From NCBI GenBank assembly GCA_937925525.1, contig CALALS010000214.1:1-46035 (forward strand): a DNA stretch of 46,035 bases, in the 5' to 3' direction. The DNA comes from an uncultured Flavobacteriales bacterium (lineage in GTDB: Bacteria; Bacteroidota; Bacteroidia; Flavobacteriales_E; Vicingaceae). The notes under the pieces were generated by a model. It ran no database searches, was not told where the DNA came from, and saw only the letters and a list, made by a program, of their open reading frames with translations. A program made the position numbers and the translations under genes. The stretch's first letter is position 1. Every line of letters begins with the position of its first letter. This document shows, piece by piece, positions 23,602 through 30,970 of this stretch.

Positions 23602-24261
23602 ATGATTTATTGTTTAGAAGGAATAGGATCAGATAATAAATACATCAACCTTGATAAACCCTTTAGAATAGTTGAAGCTCCATATTCTTTAAAAGGCATA
23701 TTAGGAAATGAATGTTCTGGACATTCTAGTTTGAGCAAACTACGAAAAAATTGCTCTATCTGGAAAAAATACAATGAAACAGATTCTAAATCTGCTCAAA
23801 CAATTTGTAAAAAAGAATTTATCATCAAATTGACAAATAGAATGATTTTAACCCCTATGGATGAAGATTTCGACAAAGTGAGCTATAAATTATTAAATCA
23901 CACAATTAAAGGTGAGCTCGACAAAAAAATCAAAGGAATACATCTTTTATCTTCAATAAACAAGAATATTAAAAAGTGTGTAGTTAAAAAAGGGCCTAAT
24001 ACCAAAGGCGTTTGGATTGCCGATATTGAATACTACTCAAAGGAAAGAGACCGAACTTATTTAAAAAATGATTCAACCATGTTTCCTAAGGAATGGAGTC
24101 CAAGTCAATTCATGTTAGAAATATATCATGCTTATAAAAACAAACAACAATGCTTATCAGAACCTACAATTTTCCATTCTCAAACAGCTACAGGCATACG
24201 TGTTGATTTTGTAATCAAAAACAATGAAATTAAAACTGTATATCCAATATTCGAAGAATAA
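23602..24261 (+). CDS. EndoU-family nuclease (orphan, toxin-like)
   Basis: 219 residues. The C-terminal 140 match the bacterial EndoU pattern: His100 (LNHTIKGE) and His114 (KGIHLL) as the likely catalytic pair, GVWIADIEYY, then Lys155 and ST at 158-159 in KNDSTMFPKEWS. IYHAYKNK and a TATGIRVDF ... IKTVYPI ending follow, with Tyr214 in the usual position. EndoU enzymes cut RNA and are common C-terminal toxins of CdiA and other polymorphic-toxin proteins. Here there is no signal peptide, filamentous haemagglutinin, LXG, PAAR or T9SS domain, and residues 1-80 are unrecognised. No specific immunity gene is adjacent. The gene lies inside nested inverted repeats, suggesting acquisition. Confidence 0.7.
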   Translation: MIYCLEGIGSDNKYINLDKPFRIVEAPYSLKGILGNECSGHSSLSKLRKNCSIWKKYNETDSKSAQTICKKEFIIKLTNRMILTPMDEDFDKVSYKLLNHTIKGELDKKIKGIHLLSSINKNIKKCVVKKGPNTKGVWIADIEYYSKERDRTYLKNDSTMFPKEWSPSQFMLEIYHAYKNKQQCLSEPTIFHSQTATGIRVDFVIKNNEIKTVYPIFEE

Positions 24262-24266
24262 AAAAC

Positions 24267-24399
24267 GAAGTACAACAAAGCCTAAGCTTCAGTGGGCTAT
24301 TTTCGTTACTAATGAAATTATCAACTCAAATAGAAATTCACTAACTTTACACTACCCTCTGTTATTGCCCACCAAAGCTTAGCTGGGAACGTTATCGCA
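24267..24399 (+). repeat. Right inverted repeat bracket of the EndoU-like gene
   Basis: Starts with GAAGTACAACAAA and GCCTAAGC and ends with AAGCTTAGCTGGGAAC then GTTATCGCA. These are reverse complements, in mirrored order, of the left bracket at 23534-23590. About 70 extra bases separate inner and outer arms on this side. It also forms a local hairpin (AGCCTA / TGGGCT, 24278-24299, with AACGAA/TTCGTT outside) that might act as a weak terminator of the EndoU gene. Confidence 0.5.
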
Positions 24400-24408
24400 C
24401 ATTAATAA

Positions 24409-24771
24409 ATGAAAGTAACACCCGAACATAACGAACGAATAGCTAAGATGACCTTTGCATCTGTTTATCCGCATTACGTTACAAAGGTGGAAAAAAAAGG
24501 ACGAACCAAAGAAGAGCTACACCAAGTAATACAATGGCTAACAGGCTTTGATAATAAGAAAATCCAGGAGATAATTGACAAAAAAGTAAGCTTTGAAGCA
24601 TTCTTTCAACAAGCTACTATAAACCCAAATGCTCACCTCATTAAAGGCGTAATTTGCGGCTATCGTATTGAGGAAATAGATAATACACTAACCCAACAAG
24701 TAAGATATTTAGATAAATTAGTAGATGAGCTTGCCAAAGGCAAAGCCATGGAAAAAATTTTAAGGAAGTAA
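24409..24771 (+). CDS. DUF2200 family protein
   Basis: 120 residues, nearly the family consensus throughout: HNERIAKMTFASVYPHYVTK, RTKEELHQVIQWLTGF, NPNAHLIKGVICGYR and LTQQVRYLDKLVDELAKGK. It is a small soluble protein of unknown function, widespread as a chromosomal housekeeping-like gene in several phyla. Its strong conservation argues against it being the EndoU immunity protein, although it is the next gene. The 21-bp repeat array begins about 90 bases after its stop. Confidence 0.88.
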   Translation: MKVTPEHNERIAKMTFASVYPHYVTKVEKKGRTKEELHQVIQWLTGFDNKKIQEIIDKKVSFEAFFQQATINPNAHLIKGVICGYRIEEIDNTLTQQVRYLDKLVDELAKGKAMEKILRK

Positions 24772-24859
24772 TCGAATCACTATCGCCCATCCACAAAACG
24801 GAAAACGTAAGTTCAGCGAAGCCAATCCAGAACACTCTTTTTGAGTTATCAAAAATTCT

Positions 24860-25205
24860 ATCCGTACCCTAAAAGGGTCGGCATCCACCCCCCCTCAGGG
24901 GTCAAACTCCACCCTTCATAGGGTCTCGTTCCATGCTAAGAGGGTCGGCTTTGAACCTCCAAGGGTCTAACTCCACCCTTTAAGGGGTCGGCTTCCATGC
25001 TCAGAGGGTGGAAAGCGAACCTCTGAGGGCCGGCTTCCACCCTTCAAGGGTCAACGTCCATGCTCAGAGGGTCAAACTTGACCCTCAAAGAGTCTCCGGG
25101 CACCCTTCATAGGATAGACTTCAATCCCAAAAGGGTCTCTTGCCATACTCAAAGGTTCGACATCGAACCTCAAAGGGTCAACGCCCATCCTTAAAGGTTC
25201 AAAAC
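24860..25205. repeat. Array of about 16 degenerate 21-bp tandem repeats with 63-bp higher-order period
   Basis: AGGGTC-type cores recur at 24875, 24899, 24921, 24942, 24963, 24985, 25006, 25027, 25048, 25069, 25090, 25112, 25133, 25154, 25175 and 25196, that is every 21 bp with few exceptions. The preceding heptamer cycles CCACCCT, CCATGCT, GAACCTC, so every third unit is most alike (63 bp). Many units hold a small dyad CCCTT..AAGGG. The array is clearly richer in G+C than its neighbours. No continuous ORF crosses it, because of 22- and 24-bp units and stops. It fills most of the gap between DUF2200 and the MscS gene. Confidence 0.9.
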
Positions 25206-25273
25206 ACACTAAAAAAAGTGGTCGTTTTAAAGTTTTGCATGGTTTTGGCATATTTTATTACAAAATACGCTAC

Positions 25274-26128
25274 ATGGAAACTATTACATCTTTCTTTCAA
25301 CAAACCAAAGACTATTTCGATTTCAAAGTTTTTCTCATTGATGGCAACGTCATCACCATGTGGAATCTTCTAGTAGCATTTTTTCTTATTGCACTTTTGG
25401 TTATAGTAGTTTCTAAAACCACTAAAATCTTAGAAAGCAAGGTATTTAATAAAAGAAAACTTGATATAGGTATCAGGCACGCCATTTCAACCATTATTAA
25501 ATATGCAGTTATTACAATTGGTACTATAATTATTTTGTCATCTGCAGGTATTAATCTTAGTGCATTAACAGTACTTGTGGGTACACTTGGTGTAGGTATT
25601 GGTTTTGGTTTGCAAAGCATTACCAGTAATTTCATCAGTGGTATTATCATCTTATTTGAGCGCCCCATAAAAGTAGGCGACCGTATTGAAGTTGGCGACA
25701 CATCAGGTGATGTGATAAAAATATCAGGAAGGGCAACAACCATACTTACTAACGACAACATAGCCATTATAGTCCCTAACTCCGACTTTATTAATAAAGA
25801 AGTAACCAACTGGAGTTATAACGACCGTATGGTGCGCTTCAAAATCCCGATTAGCGTAGCCTATTCATCTGACGTGCATCTGGTAGAAAAGCTACTTCTA
25901 GAGGTGGCAAATGAAAACCCTAATGTACTTAAGGCTCCCGAGCCGGTAGTACGTTTTATGAGTTATGAAGACAGTGCGCTTAACTTTGAATTACGCATCT
26001 GGACATCTTCGCTTATCCACCGTCAAGGAAGAGTAATAAGTGAAATAAACTTCGGAATTTTTGATAAATTTAAGGCAAACGATATAGTGGTTCCCTTCCC
26101 GCAAATGGACATTAGAATGAAACGTTAA
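25274..26128 (+). CDS. Small-conductance mechanosensitive channel, MscS family
   Basis: About 284 residues from ATG 25274. Three membrane helices; the pore helix reads LTVLVGTLGVGIGFGLQSITSNFISG, with the Gly/Ala packing pattern of TM3. The beta domain follows (FERPIKVGDRIEVGDTSGDVIKISGRATTILTNDNIAIIVPNSDFIN), then the alpha/beta vestibule. The channel releases solutes on hypo-osmotic shock. An ATG at 25235 would add 13 residues, but MSCS-like proteins of this size usually begin near METITSFF. Three bases separate it from the NUDIX gene, so both are probably one transcript. Confidence 0.92.
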   Translation: METITSFFQQTKDYFDFKVFLIDGNVITMWNLLVAFFLIALLVIVVSKTTKILESKVFNKRKLDIGIRHAISTIIKYAVITIGTIIILSSAGINLSALTVLVGTLGVGIGFGLQSITSNFISGIIILFERPIKVGDRIEVGDTSGDVIKISGRATTILTNDNIAIIVPNSDFINKEVTNWSYNDRMVRFKIPISVAYSSDVHLVEKLLLEVANENPNVLKAPEPVVRFMSYEDSALNFELRIWTSSLIHRQGRVISEINFGIFDKFKANDIVVPFPQMDIRMKR

Positions 26129-26131
26129 ACT

Positions 26132-26566
26132 ATGAAACACAATTGTTCACTCGCTACAGACTGCGTAATATTTTCAGAAGAGAAAATCGTATTAATCAAA
26201 CGAAAAAACAATCCGTTTAAAGGTCAATACGCCTTGCCCGGAGGCTTTGTAGAACCTAACGAAACAGTAGAAAATGCATGCATAAGAGAAATTAAAGAAG
26301 AGACCAATTTAAACCTAAAAAGCCTGGCTTTAATTGGTGTTTATGCTAAACCCGGAAGAGACCCCAGAGGAAGAGTAATATCATTTGCCTTTTTAGCAGA
26401 AGCAGACCTTAGCACCTTAAAAGCCGGAGATGATGCCAAAGAAGCTAAAGCAATAAAAAACTGGAAAAATATAGCCATTGCTTTTGACCACAAACAAATC
26501 ATTAAAGATGCCATCGCCTTAAAAAAGGTGCTTAATAAACTTACTACCCAAAAGCAATTTGTGTAA
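26132..26566 (+). CDS. NUDIX hydrolase
   Basis: 144 residues with a complete Nudix box, GGFVEPNETVENACIREIKEE followed by TNL, fitting GX5EX7REUXEEXGU. The start (SLATDCVIFSEEKIVLIKRK) is that of ADP-ribose pyrophosphatase or YjhB-like members. It probably hydrolyses a nucleoside diphosphate derivative; the substrate is undetermined. It follows the MscS gene by three bases. The 182-base gap after it holds nested dyads but no clear intrinsic terminator. Confidence 0.92.
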   Translation: MKHNCSLATDCVIFSEEKIVLIKRKNNPFKGQYALPGGFVEPNETVENACIREIKEETNLNLKSLALIGVYAKPGRDPRGRVISFAFLAEADLSTLKAGDDAKEAKAIKNWKNIAIAFDHKQIIKDAIALKKVLNKLTTQKQFV

Positions 26567-26603
26567 TTTTTTGTACACCATTGTAGAAAACACATCACAC
26601 TTT

Positions 26604-26646
26604 TATAGCATTGCTTTCTTTACAAATCACTTGTAAAAAAGCTATA
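26604..26646. other. Nested hairpin in the spacer before the stress cluster
   Basis: Outer arms TATAGC (26604-26609) and GCTATA (26641-26646) enclose a perfect inner stem TTTACAA-ATCAC-TTGTAAA (26619-26637). A second dyad, TGGAA-N6-TTCCA, is at 26686-26701. They could be 3'-end structure of the NUDIX mRNA or regulatory sites for the downstream operon. No TAnnTTTG box is present in this spacer. Confidence 0.35.
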
Positions 26647-26748
26647 TAAGTCACTTCATCGAATTTAAAAAGTTTATCCCCTTTTTGGAATGGTTCTTCC
26701 ACCATCTGTAACTGAAATTTAATTTACTAACCAAAAAAACTAATTATT

Positions 26749-27501
26749 ATGAAACAAGGACTAAACGGCCTAATTGGCTATGGCATAGAAACACGAGACG
26801 GAATAAGAGGAACCGTAAAAGACTTTTTATTTGACGAAGAAAAATGGATAGTACGCTACTTAGTGGCAGATTTGGGAGTTGTCTTTCCGGGAAGAAAAGT
26901 TATTATACCCAGAGCTTTTTTACAACAACCCGACTGGACAAATGAACACTTCCCTATTGATTTATCGAAAGAGGATTTAGAAAAATGTCCTCCGTTAGAT
27001 TCTGAACCTACCATATCCAGAGAATATGAAGAAACGCTTAATAGATATTATAAAATTGAAAACTATTGGGCATTTCCTTATATACCACCATTAAGTGAAA
27101 GAGCTATCATATATCCGCCCAGACCACTTCGGGTACCGAGCAAAGTAATTAGTGAAAAAAACACTAGAACCAAAGTGAGAAGCTTTAAAGAGGTAAAAGG
27201 ATATCATATTGAAGCCACAGACGGAAAAATTGGGCATATAGATGACTTAATAGTAGATGACCTGGATTGGCAAATTGTGTATGCTCTGATGGATACTAAA
27301 AATTGGGTTCCATGGAGTAAACGCGTACTAGTAGGCACCCATTGGATGGAAGAAATAAGCTACGTCAATCAAGAAATAAAAATCAATTTAGATAAAGAAA
27401 CCATACAATCGGCTCCGGAGTTTGATTTCTCTGAACCAATAACCGATAGGTATGAAAGAAAGTTGTTTAACTACTACGAAAATTCAGCGGTTGAACACTA
27501 A
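26749..27501 (+). CDS. Tandem PRC-barrel domain protein
   Basis: 250 residues with two PRC-barrel modules: 1-85 (LIGYGIETRDGIRGTVKDFLFDE ... RYLVADLG, then KVIIPRAFL) and about 145-220 (VKGYHIEATDGKIGHIDDLIVDD ... VYALMDTKNW, then KRVLVGTHWM). They are joined by a Pro-rich linker. PRC barrels bind RNA or protein partners; standalone tandem versions like this are common in stress clusters of environmental bacteria. It is cytoplasmic, with no signal peptide. First gene of a plus-strand run through HPF, each gene having an AT-rich leader ending ATTATG or similar. Confidence 0.85.
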   Translation: MKQGLNGLIGYGIETRDGIRGTVKDFLFDEEKWIVRYLVADLGVVFPGRKVIIPRAFLQQPDWTNEHFPIDLSKEDLEKCPPLDSEPTISREYEETLNRYYKIENYWAFPYIPPLSERAIIYPPRPLRVPSKVISEKNTRTKVRSFKEVKGYHIEATDGKIGHIDDLIVDDLDWQIVYALMDTKNWVPWSKRVLVGTHWMEEISYVNQEIKINLDKETIQSAPEFDFSEPITDRYERKLFNYYENSAVEH

Positions 27502-27537
27502 TTAATTTAATCATCAAACTTTAAAACAAAATATATT

Positions 27538-29022
27538 ATGAAAACTAAAATCTTAACCTTATTAATACTTTTCCTAGGCGTAAATTTTAGTTACGCACAG
27601 GAAAAGAAAGAATTAACGAGCATGGAAATAGCCGATGCAATTGAAGATCAATTTAAATTTGACCATGCTGTAGATGTAAACAAAATAAAAGTAACCGTAA
27701 ATGAGGGCATTGCCGAACTTACCGGAACAGTAAGTAACATCAAAGCCAAAGAAAGAGCTACAAAGCTTGCCGAAATGGTTAAGGGTGTGCGCTCTGTTTC
27801 TAATCGAATAGATGTAAATCCACCGGTAGTACTGAGTGATGAAGGTATAAAAAACAGCGTTGAAATGGCACTACTGAATGACCCTGCAACAGATTCTTAC
27901 GAAGTAAAGGTAAAGGTAAAAAAAGGAAACGTTACACTTAACGGTGTTGTAGATTCCTACCATGAAAAAGAACTATGTGCAGATGTAGCAAAATCAGTAA
28001 ATGGTGTTGTAAAGCTTACAAACCTTATTACTATTGATTACAAAACCGAAAGAGTAGATTTCGAAATAGAAAATGAAATCAAAGAAGTTCTTAAGTGGAA
28101 CGAAATGGTGGATGACGGATTAATAGACGTTGAAGTAAAAAACGGAAAAGTTAAATTAAAAGGAGTTGTCGGAAGTGCGGCAGAAAAAAGAAACGCCCGT
28201 TGGTCATCATGGGTAGCCGGAGTAAAAGATGTAGATGACTCAAAACTTGAAGTAAAATGGTGGGCAAAAGATGATGACCTTAGAGCCAATAAAAATATAA
28301 ACGTTACTGACGAAGAAATAGCAGAAGCCATAAAAGATGCGGCTTTTTATGACCCAAGAGTTTATTCATTTCATATAGAACCAACTGTAAATGGTGGATG
28401 GGTTACGTTAAGAGGACCCGTAAATAAACTAAAAGATAAAAAAGCAGGTGAAAATTTAGCCAAAAACAAACTTGGCGTAAATGGCGTAATAAATAGAATT
28501 AAAGTAAAAGGAAAACAAACTCCAAGTGATGAGGAAATTGAAAAGAAATTAGAATCAGCACTTACATTAAATTCTATTACCGAACCATGGGAAATTAAAA
28601 CAACCGTTAATAATGGTATTGTAACTTTATCAGGAACAGTTGACAGCTATACCGAAAAAAACGAAGCAGAATGGATAGCAAGCGGAATAGACGGAGTAAG
28701 CGCTATTGACAATTTGTTAAATGTGAATTATCCTTACTCCTATTATTTCTATGGTCCTTCCCCATACTACGAATGGTATCACCCAACACCACCATATTCA
28801 TTAACAGTTAGAAGACCTGATGATGAAGCCATAAAAAAACAAGTAGAAAATGAGTTATGGTGGAGTCCTTACGTAAGCTCTTCTCAGGTTGATGTAAAAG
28901 TTTATAACGGAGAAGTTACCTTAGAAGGTAAAGTAGATAGCTGGAAAGAATATGAAAAAGCTATTGAAAATGCCTGGGAAGGAGGTGCCTGGTCTCTCAA
29001 CAACAAATTGACAATTGAGTAA
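27538..29022 (+). CDS. Secreted protein with six BON domains
   Basis: 494 residues. Signal peptide MKTKILTLLILFLGVNFSYA-Q, then six BON modules, each an I/V-x-x-AL helix followed by a V(T)L-x-G-V strand. They begin near residues 27, 101, 172, 257, 335 and 430. A Tyr/Pro-rich linker (YSYYFYGPSPYYEWYHPTPP) precedes the last module. OsmY-type BON proteins act in the periplasm and are thought to bind phospholipid or misfolded proteins under osmotic stress. The co-directional PRC-barrel gene 36 bases upstream and the stress genes downstream fit an envelope-stress role. Six modules is unusually many. Confidence 0.92.
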   Translation: MKTKILTLLILFLGVNFSYAQEKKELTSMEIADAIEDQFKFDHAVDVNKIKVTVNEGIAELTGTVSNIKAKERATKLAEMVKGVRSVSNRIDVNPPVVLSDEGIKNSVEMALLNDPATDSYEVKVKVKKGNVTLNGVVDSYHEKELCADVAKSVNGVVKLTNLITIDYKTERVDFEIENEIKEVLKWNEMVDDGLIDVEVKNGKVKLKGVVGSAAEKRNARWSSWVAGVKDVDDSKLEVKWWAKDDDLRANKNINVTDEEIAEAIKDAAFYDPRVYSFHIEPTVNGGWVTLRGPVNKLKDKKAGENLAKNKLGVNGVINRIKVKGKQTPSDEEIEKKLESALTLNSITEPWEIKTTVNNGIVTLSGTVDSYTEKNEAEWIASGIDGVSAIDNLLNVNYPYSYYFYGPSPYYEWYHPTPPYSLTVRRPDDEAIKKQVENELWWSPYVSSSQVDVKVYNGEVTLEGKVDSWKEYEKAIENAWEGGAWSLNNKLTIE

Positions 29023-29050
29023 CTAACTAGTTCAACTAAGACTAGTTAGG
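29023..29050 (+). other. Stem-loop at the BON gene stop codon
   Basis: CTAACTAGT (29023-29031) and ACTAGTTAG (29042-29050) form a perfect 9-bp stem with a 10-nt loop starting directly after the stop codon, 10 bases before the terminator. It may stabilise the mRNA 3' end. Confidence 0.45.
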
Positions 29051-29060
29051 GTTAAAAAGA

Positions 29061-29101
29061 CTCCGGCTAAGTTTCCGTTCACACTTAGTCGGAGTTTTAT
29101 A
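29061..29101 (+). terminator. Strong Rho-independent terminator after the BON gene
   Basis: ACTCCGGCTAAGT pairs with ACTTAGTCGGAGT (13 bp, one G-U) around a loop of about ten bases, followed by TTTTAT. It divides the stress cluster: partial termination would lower expression of the downstream membrane protein, ChaB, BaeRF7 and HPF genes. Confidence 0.88.
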
Positions 29102-29136
29102 AAACTAATTTAATAACTCTTAAAAACCTTAATATT

Positions 29137-29532
29137 ATGTACACATCAGTAATAGCTTCAATATTAATAGCAGTATTATTTGCTTTATTATTATCATTTG
29201 CTTTTAGGCGTTCGGGTCCCGGACCGGTAAACGGATTATTGCTTATATTTTTAGTTATTTTTCTTTTCTCATGGGCTATTGGAGCATGGGTTGAACCAAT
29301 AAAACCTTACCAAGTTGATTATCCTTGGTTATCTTATTTTTTTATTGGATTGTTTGTAATGCTTTTACTTGGTGCATTGCTTCCTCCATCACCATCTCCC
29401 AAAAAAATAATTACTAAAAATAAAATAGATGATGAAGTAAAAGCAAAGCAAGCCATAGGTATTACCATTGGACTTTTCTTTTGGATATTACTCATCACAC
29501 TGTTAATTGTAGGAATTGCCAGATGGATTTAA
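29137..29532 (+). CDS. Small multi-pass membrane protein of unknown function
   Basis: 131 residues with four hydrophobic helices (about 5-25, 34-52, 66-83, 106-128) and a charged cytoplasmic loop (KKIITKNKIDDEVKAKQ). It lies between the BON and ChaB genes on the same strand. No family recognised; context suggests a stress-linked envelope protein. Confidence 0.7.
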   Translation: MYTSVIASILIAVLFALLLSFAFRRSGPGPVNGLLLIFLVIFLFSWAIGAWVEPIKPYQVDYPWLSYFFIGLFVMLLLGALLPPSPSPKKIITKNKIDDEVKAKQAIGITIGLFFWILLITLLIVGIARWI

Positions 29533-29555
29533 CAAGCTAATAAAAACAATATTTT

Positions 29556-29783
29556 ATGCCTTACAAACAATTAACCGACCTACCCGAAAACGTGCAAAGT
29601 GTTTTACCTAAACACGCGCAAGAAATATATCGTTCAGCTTATAATAATGCATGGGACGAATATAAAAAAGCAGAAGATAGAAAAGACGACAAATCAAGAG
29701 AAGAAACAGCCCATAGCGTTGCTTGGTCTGCCGTTAAGCAAAAATATAAAAAGAACGAAAAAGAAAATTGGGTAGAAAAATAA
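29556..29783 (+). CDS. ChaB family protein
   Basis: 75 residues. The DLPENVQSVLPKHAQEIYRSAYNNAWDEY segment and the AWSAVKQKYKK ending are the ChaB signature (helical bundle, ChaB Pfam family). ChaB was described beside the ChaA cation antiporter as a putative regulator; here no antiporter is near. Such free-standing ChaB proteins occur with PRC/BON stress genes. It begins 23 bases after the membrane gene. Confidence 0.9.
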   Translation: MPYKQLTDLPENVQSVLPKHAQEIYRSAYNNAWDEYKKAEDRKDDKSREETAHSVAWSAVKQKYKKNEKENWVEK

Positions 29784-29807
29784 TTTAACAACTACAAAAA
29801 GTATATT

Positions 29808-30959
29808 ATGATAACAAAGAAAGAAGTAATAAAACTATCAAAAACACATCAACCATTTTGTGTTTCTATATTCATACCTACTCACAGAGCAGGAGAAGAA
29901 ACCCTTAACGGAAAAGATGCACTAAAGCTTAAAAACCAACTAAAAGAGGTAAAACAAAAGCTGAGTGAAAAAGAAATGAGTAAGACAAAGATTGAAGCGT
30001 TTCTTAAACCGATTGATGAACTACTTAATAACAAAGAGTTTTGGAGACATCAATCAGATGGATTGGCTATTTTTCTTTCTGAAGGAATTTTTGAAAAATA
30101 CACTATTCCCGTATATTTTGAAGAGTTTAATTACGTTTCAAATGAATTCTATATTAAACCTTTAATGCCATTTTTCAATGGAGATGGACTTTTTTATCTA
30201 TTATCATTAACCGCTAATGGAGTTAAGTTTTATGAAGCAAGTAAATATGGAATAACCGAGTTTGATGTAAAAGATATAGTTCCACAACAACCGGAAGATG
30301 AAGTTGGTTACGACTAAGAACAAAAGAGTTTGCAGTTTAGAACTCAACAAGGAGGAAAAGGAGAAGGCACATTTCACGGACAGGGAGAAGGTTCTGCCAA
30401 ATCAAAAGATGAATTACAAAAATATTTTAGAGCCATAGACAAAGGTATTATGTCTGTCATACATGACAATCAAAAGCCTCCATTAGTAATTTGTGGTTTA
30501 GACTCATACTTTGCGATATACCAAGAAATCAATACCTATAAAAACTTGTTTCAAAAAAATATTTCCATTAACCCTGAAGATATTGATGTTTTCCTAATGC
30601 ATGAAAAAGCTCTTGAATTACTAAAACCTCATTTTAGAAAAAACAGACAAAAAAAGTTAGACGTTTTTCAACATGCACTTTCTAAAGGCAAAGCTTCCAG
30701 TGATATTAAAAAAATAATCCCTGTTGGATTGCAAGGAAACGTAGATACACTATTCATTCAAAATAGAGCAGATGTTTACGGCATTTTTAACCCCAATACA
30801 CAGGAGATAAAACTACAAGCGGAAAATCAACCCGCAAACACATCACTACTAAACCTATTGGCAGCAAAAACTTTTGAGCAAGGAGGAACCGTTTATCTTA
30901 TGGAAAAAGACGAGATGCCGGACAGCACATCAAAAGTAAATGCATTATATAGGTATTAA
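29808..30959 (+). pseudogene. BaeRF family 7 (bacterial archaeo-eukaryotic release-factor-like) gene split by an in-frame stop
   Basis: Two segments, 29808-30317 and about 30330-30959, are in the same frame and together give one 380-residue BaeRF7-type protein. The first part (FCVSIFIPTHRAGEETLNGKD, then LKNQLKE) is the family N-terminus. The second (LQFRTQQGGKGEGTFHGQGEG, then GTVYLMEKDEMP) contains the eRF1-like domains. The only interruption is TAA at 30315-30317, between VGYD and EQKSLQFRT, with no frameshift. A TTG at 30330 is the only nearby restart. Options are a recent nonsense mutation, a sequencing error, or real two-part expression. BaeRF proteins are eRF1 relatives predicted to act on ribosomes, and an HPF gene follows. 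Family assignment is from sequence pattern only. Confidence 0.75.
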
Positions 30960-30970
30960 AATAAAACATT

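Noticed and set aside
23534..24399. Integron attC site or cassette
   Set aside because: The outer arms resemble R-box ends, but they lie about 860 bp apart around the gene in inverted orientation, and no attC-length hairpin with both R and L boxes is seen on one side. No integrase is present.
24409..24771. Immunity protein for the EndoU-like gene
   Set aside because: The sequence is almost the DUF2200 consensus, a widespread chromosomal family, and there is an outer repeat arm between the two genes.
24860..25205. CRISPR array
   Set aside because: The units are contiguous 21-bp degenerate repeats with no unique spacers of constant length, and no cas genes are present in the window.
25140..25373. 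Plus-strand ORF beginning in the repeat array
   Set aside because: It begins at the repeats and overlaps the MscS start in another frame, with no family character.
25312..25809. Minus-strand 165-codon ORF inside the MscS gene
   Set aside because: It is antisense to the conserved pore helix and beta domain and shows a low-complexity hydrophobic composition typical of shadow frames.
26680..26705. Sigma-54 promoter before the PRC-barrel gene
   Set aside because: TGGAA-N6-TTCCA has a GG, but no GC at the required -12 spacing. It is better described as a dyad.
12702..30959. Stop-codon reassignment (TAA or TAG read as sense)
   Set aside because: Three in-frame stops occur in conserved sequence, but dozens of intact genes here end at TAA or TAG at the expected family length, so the code is standard.
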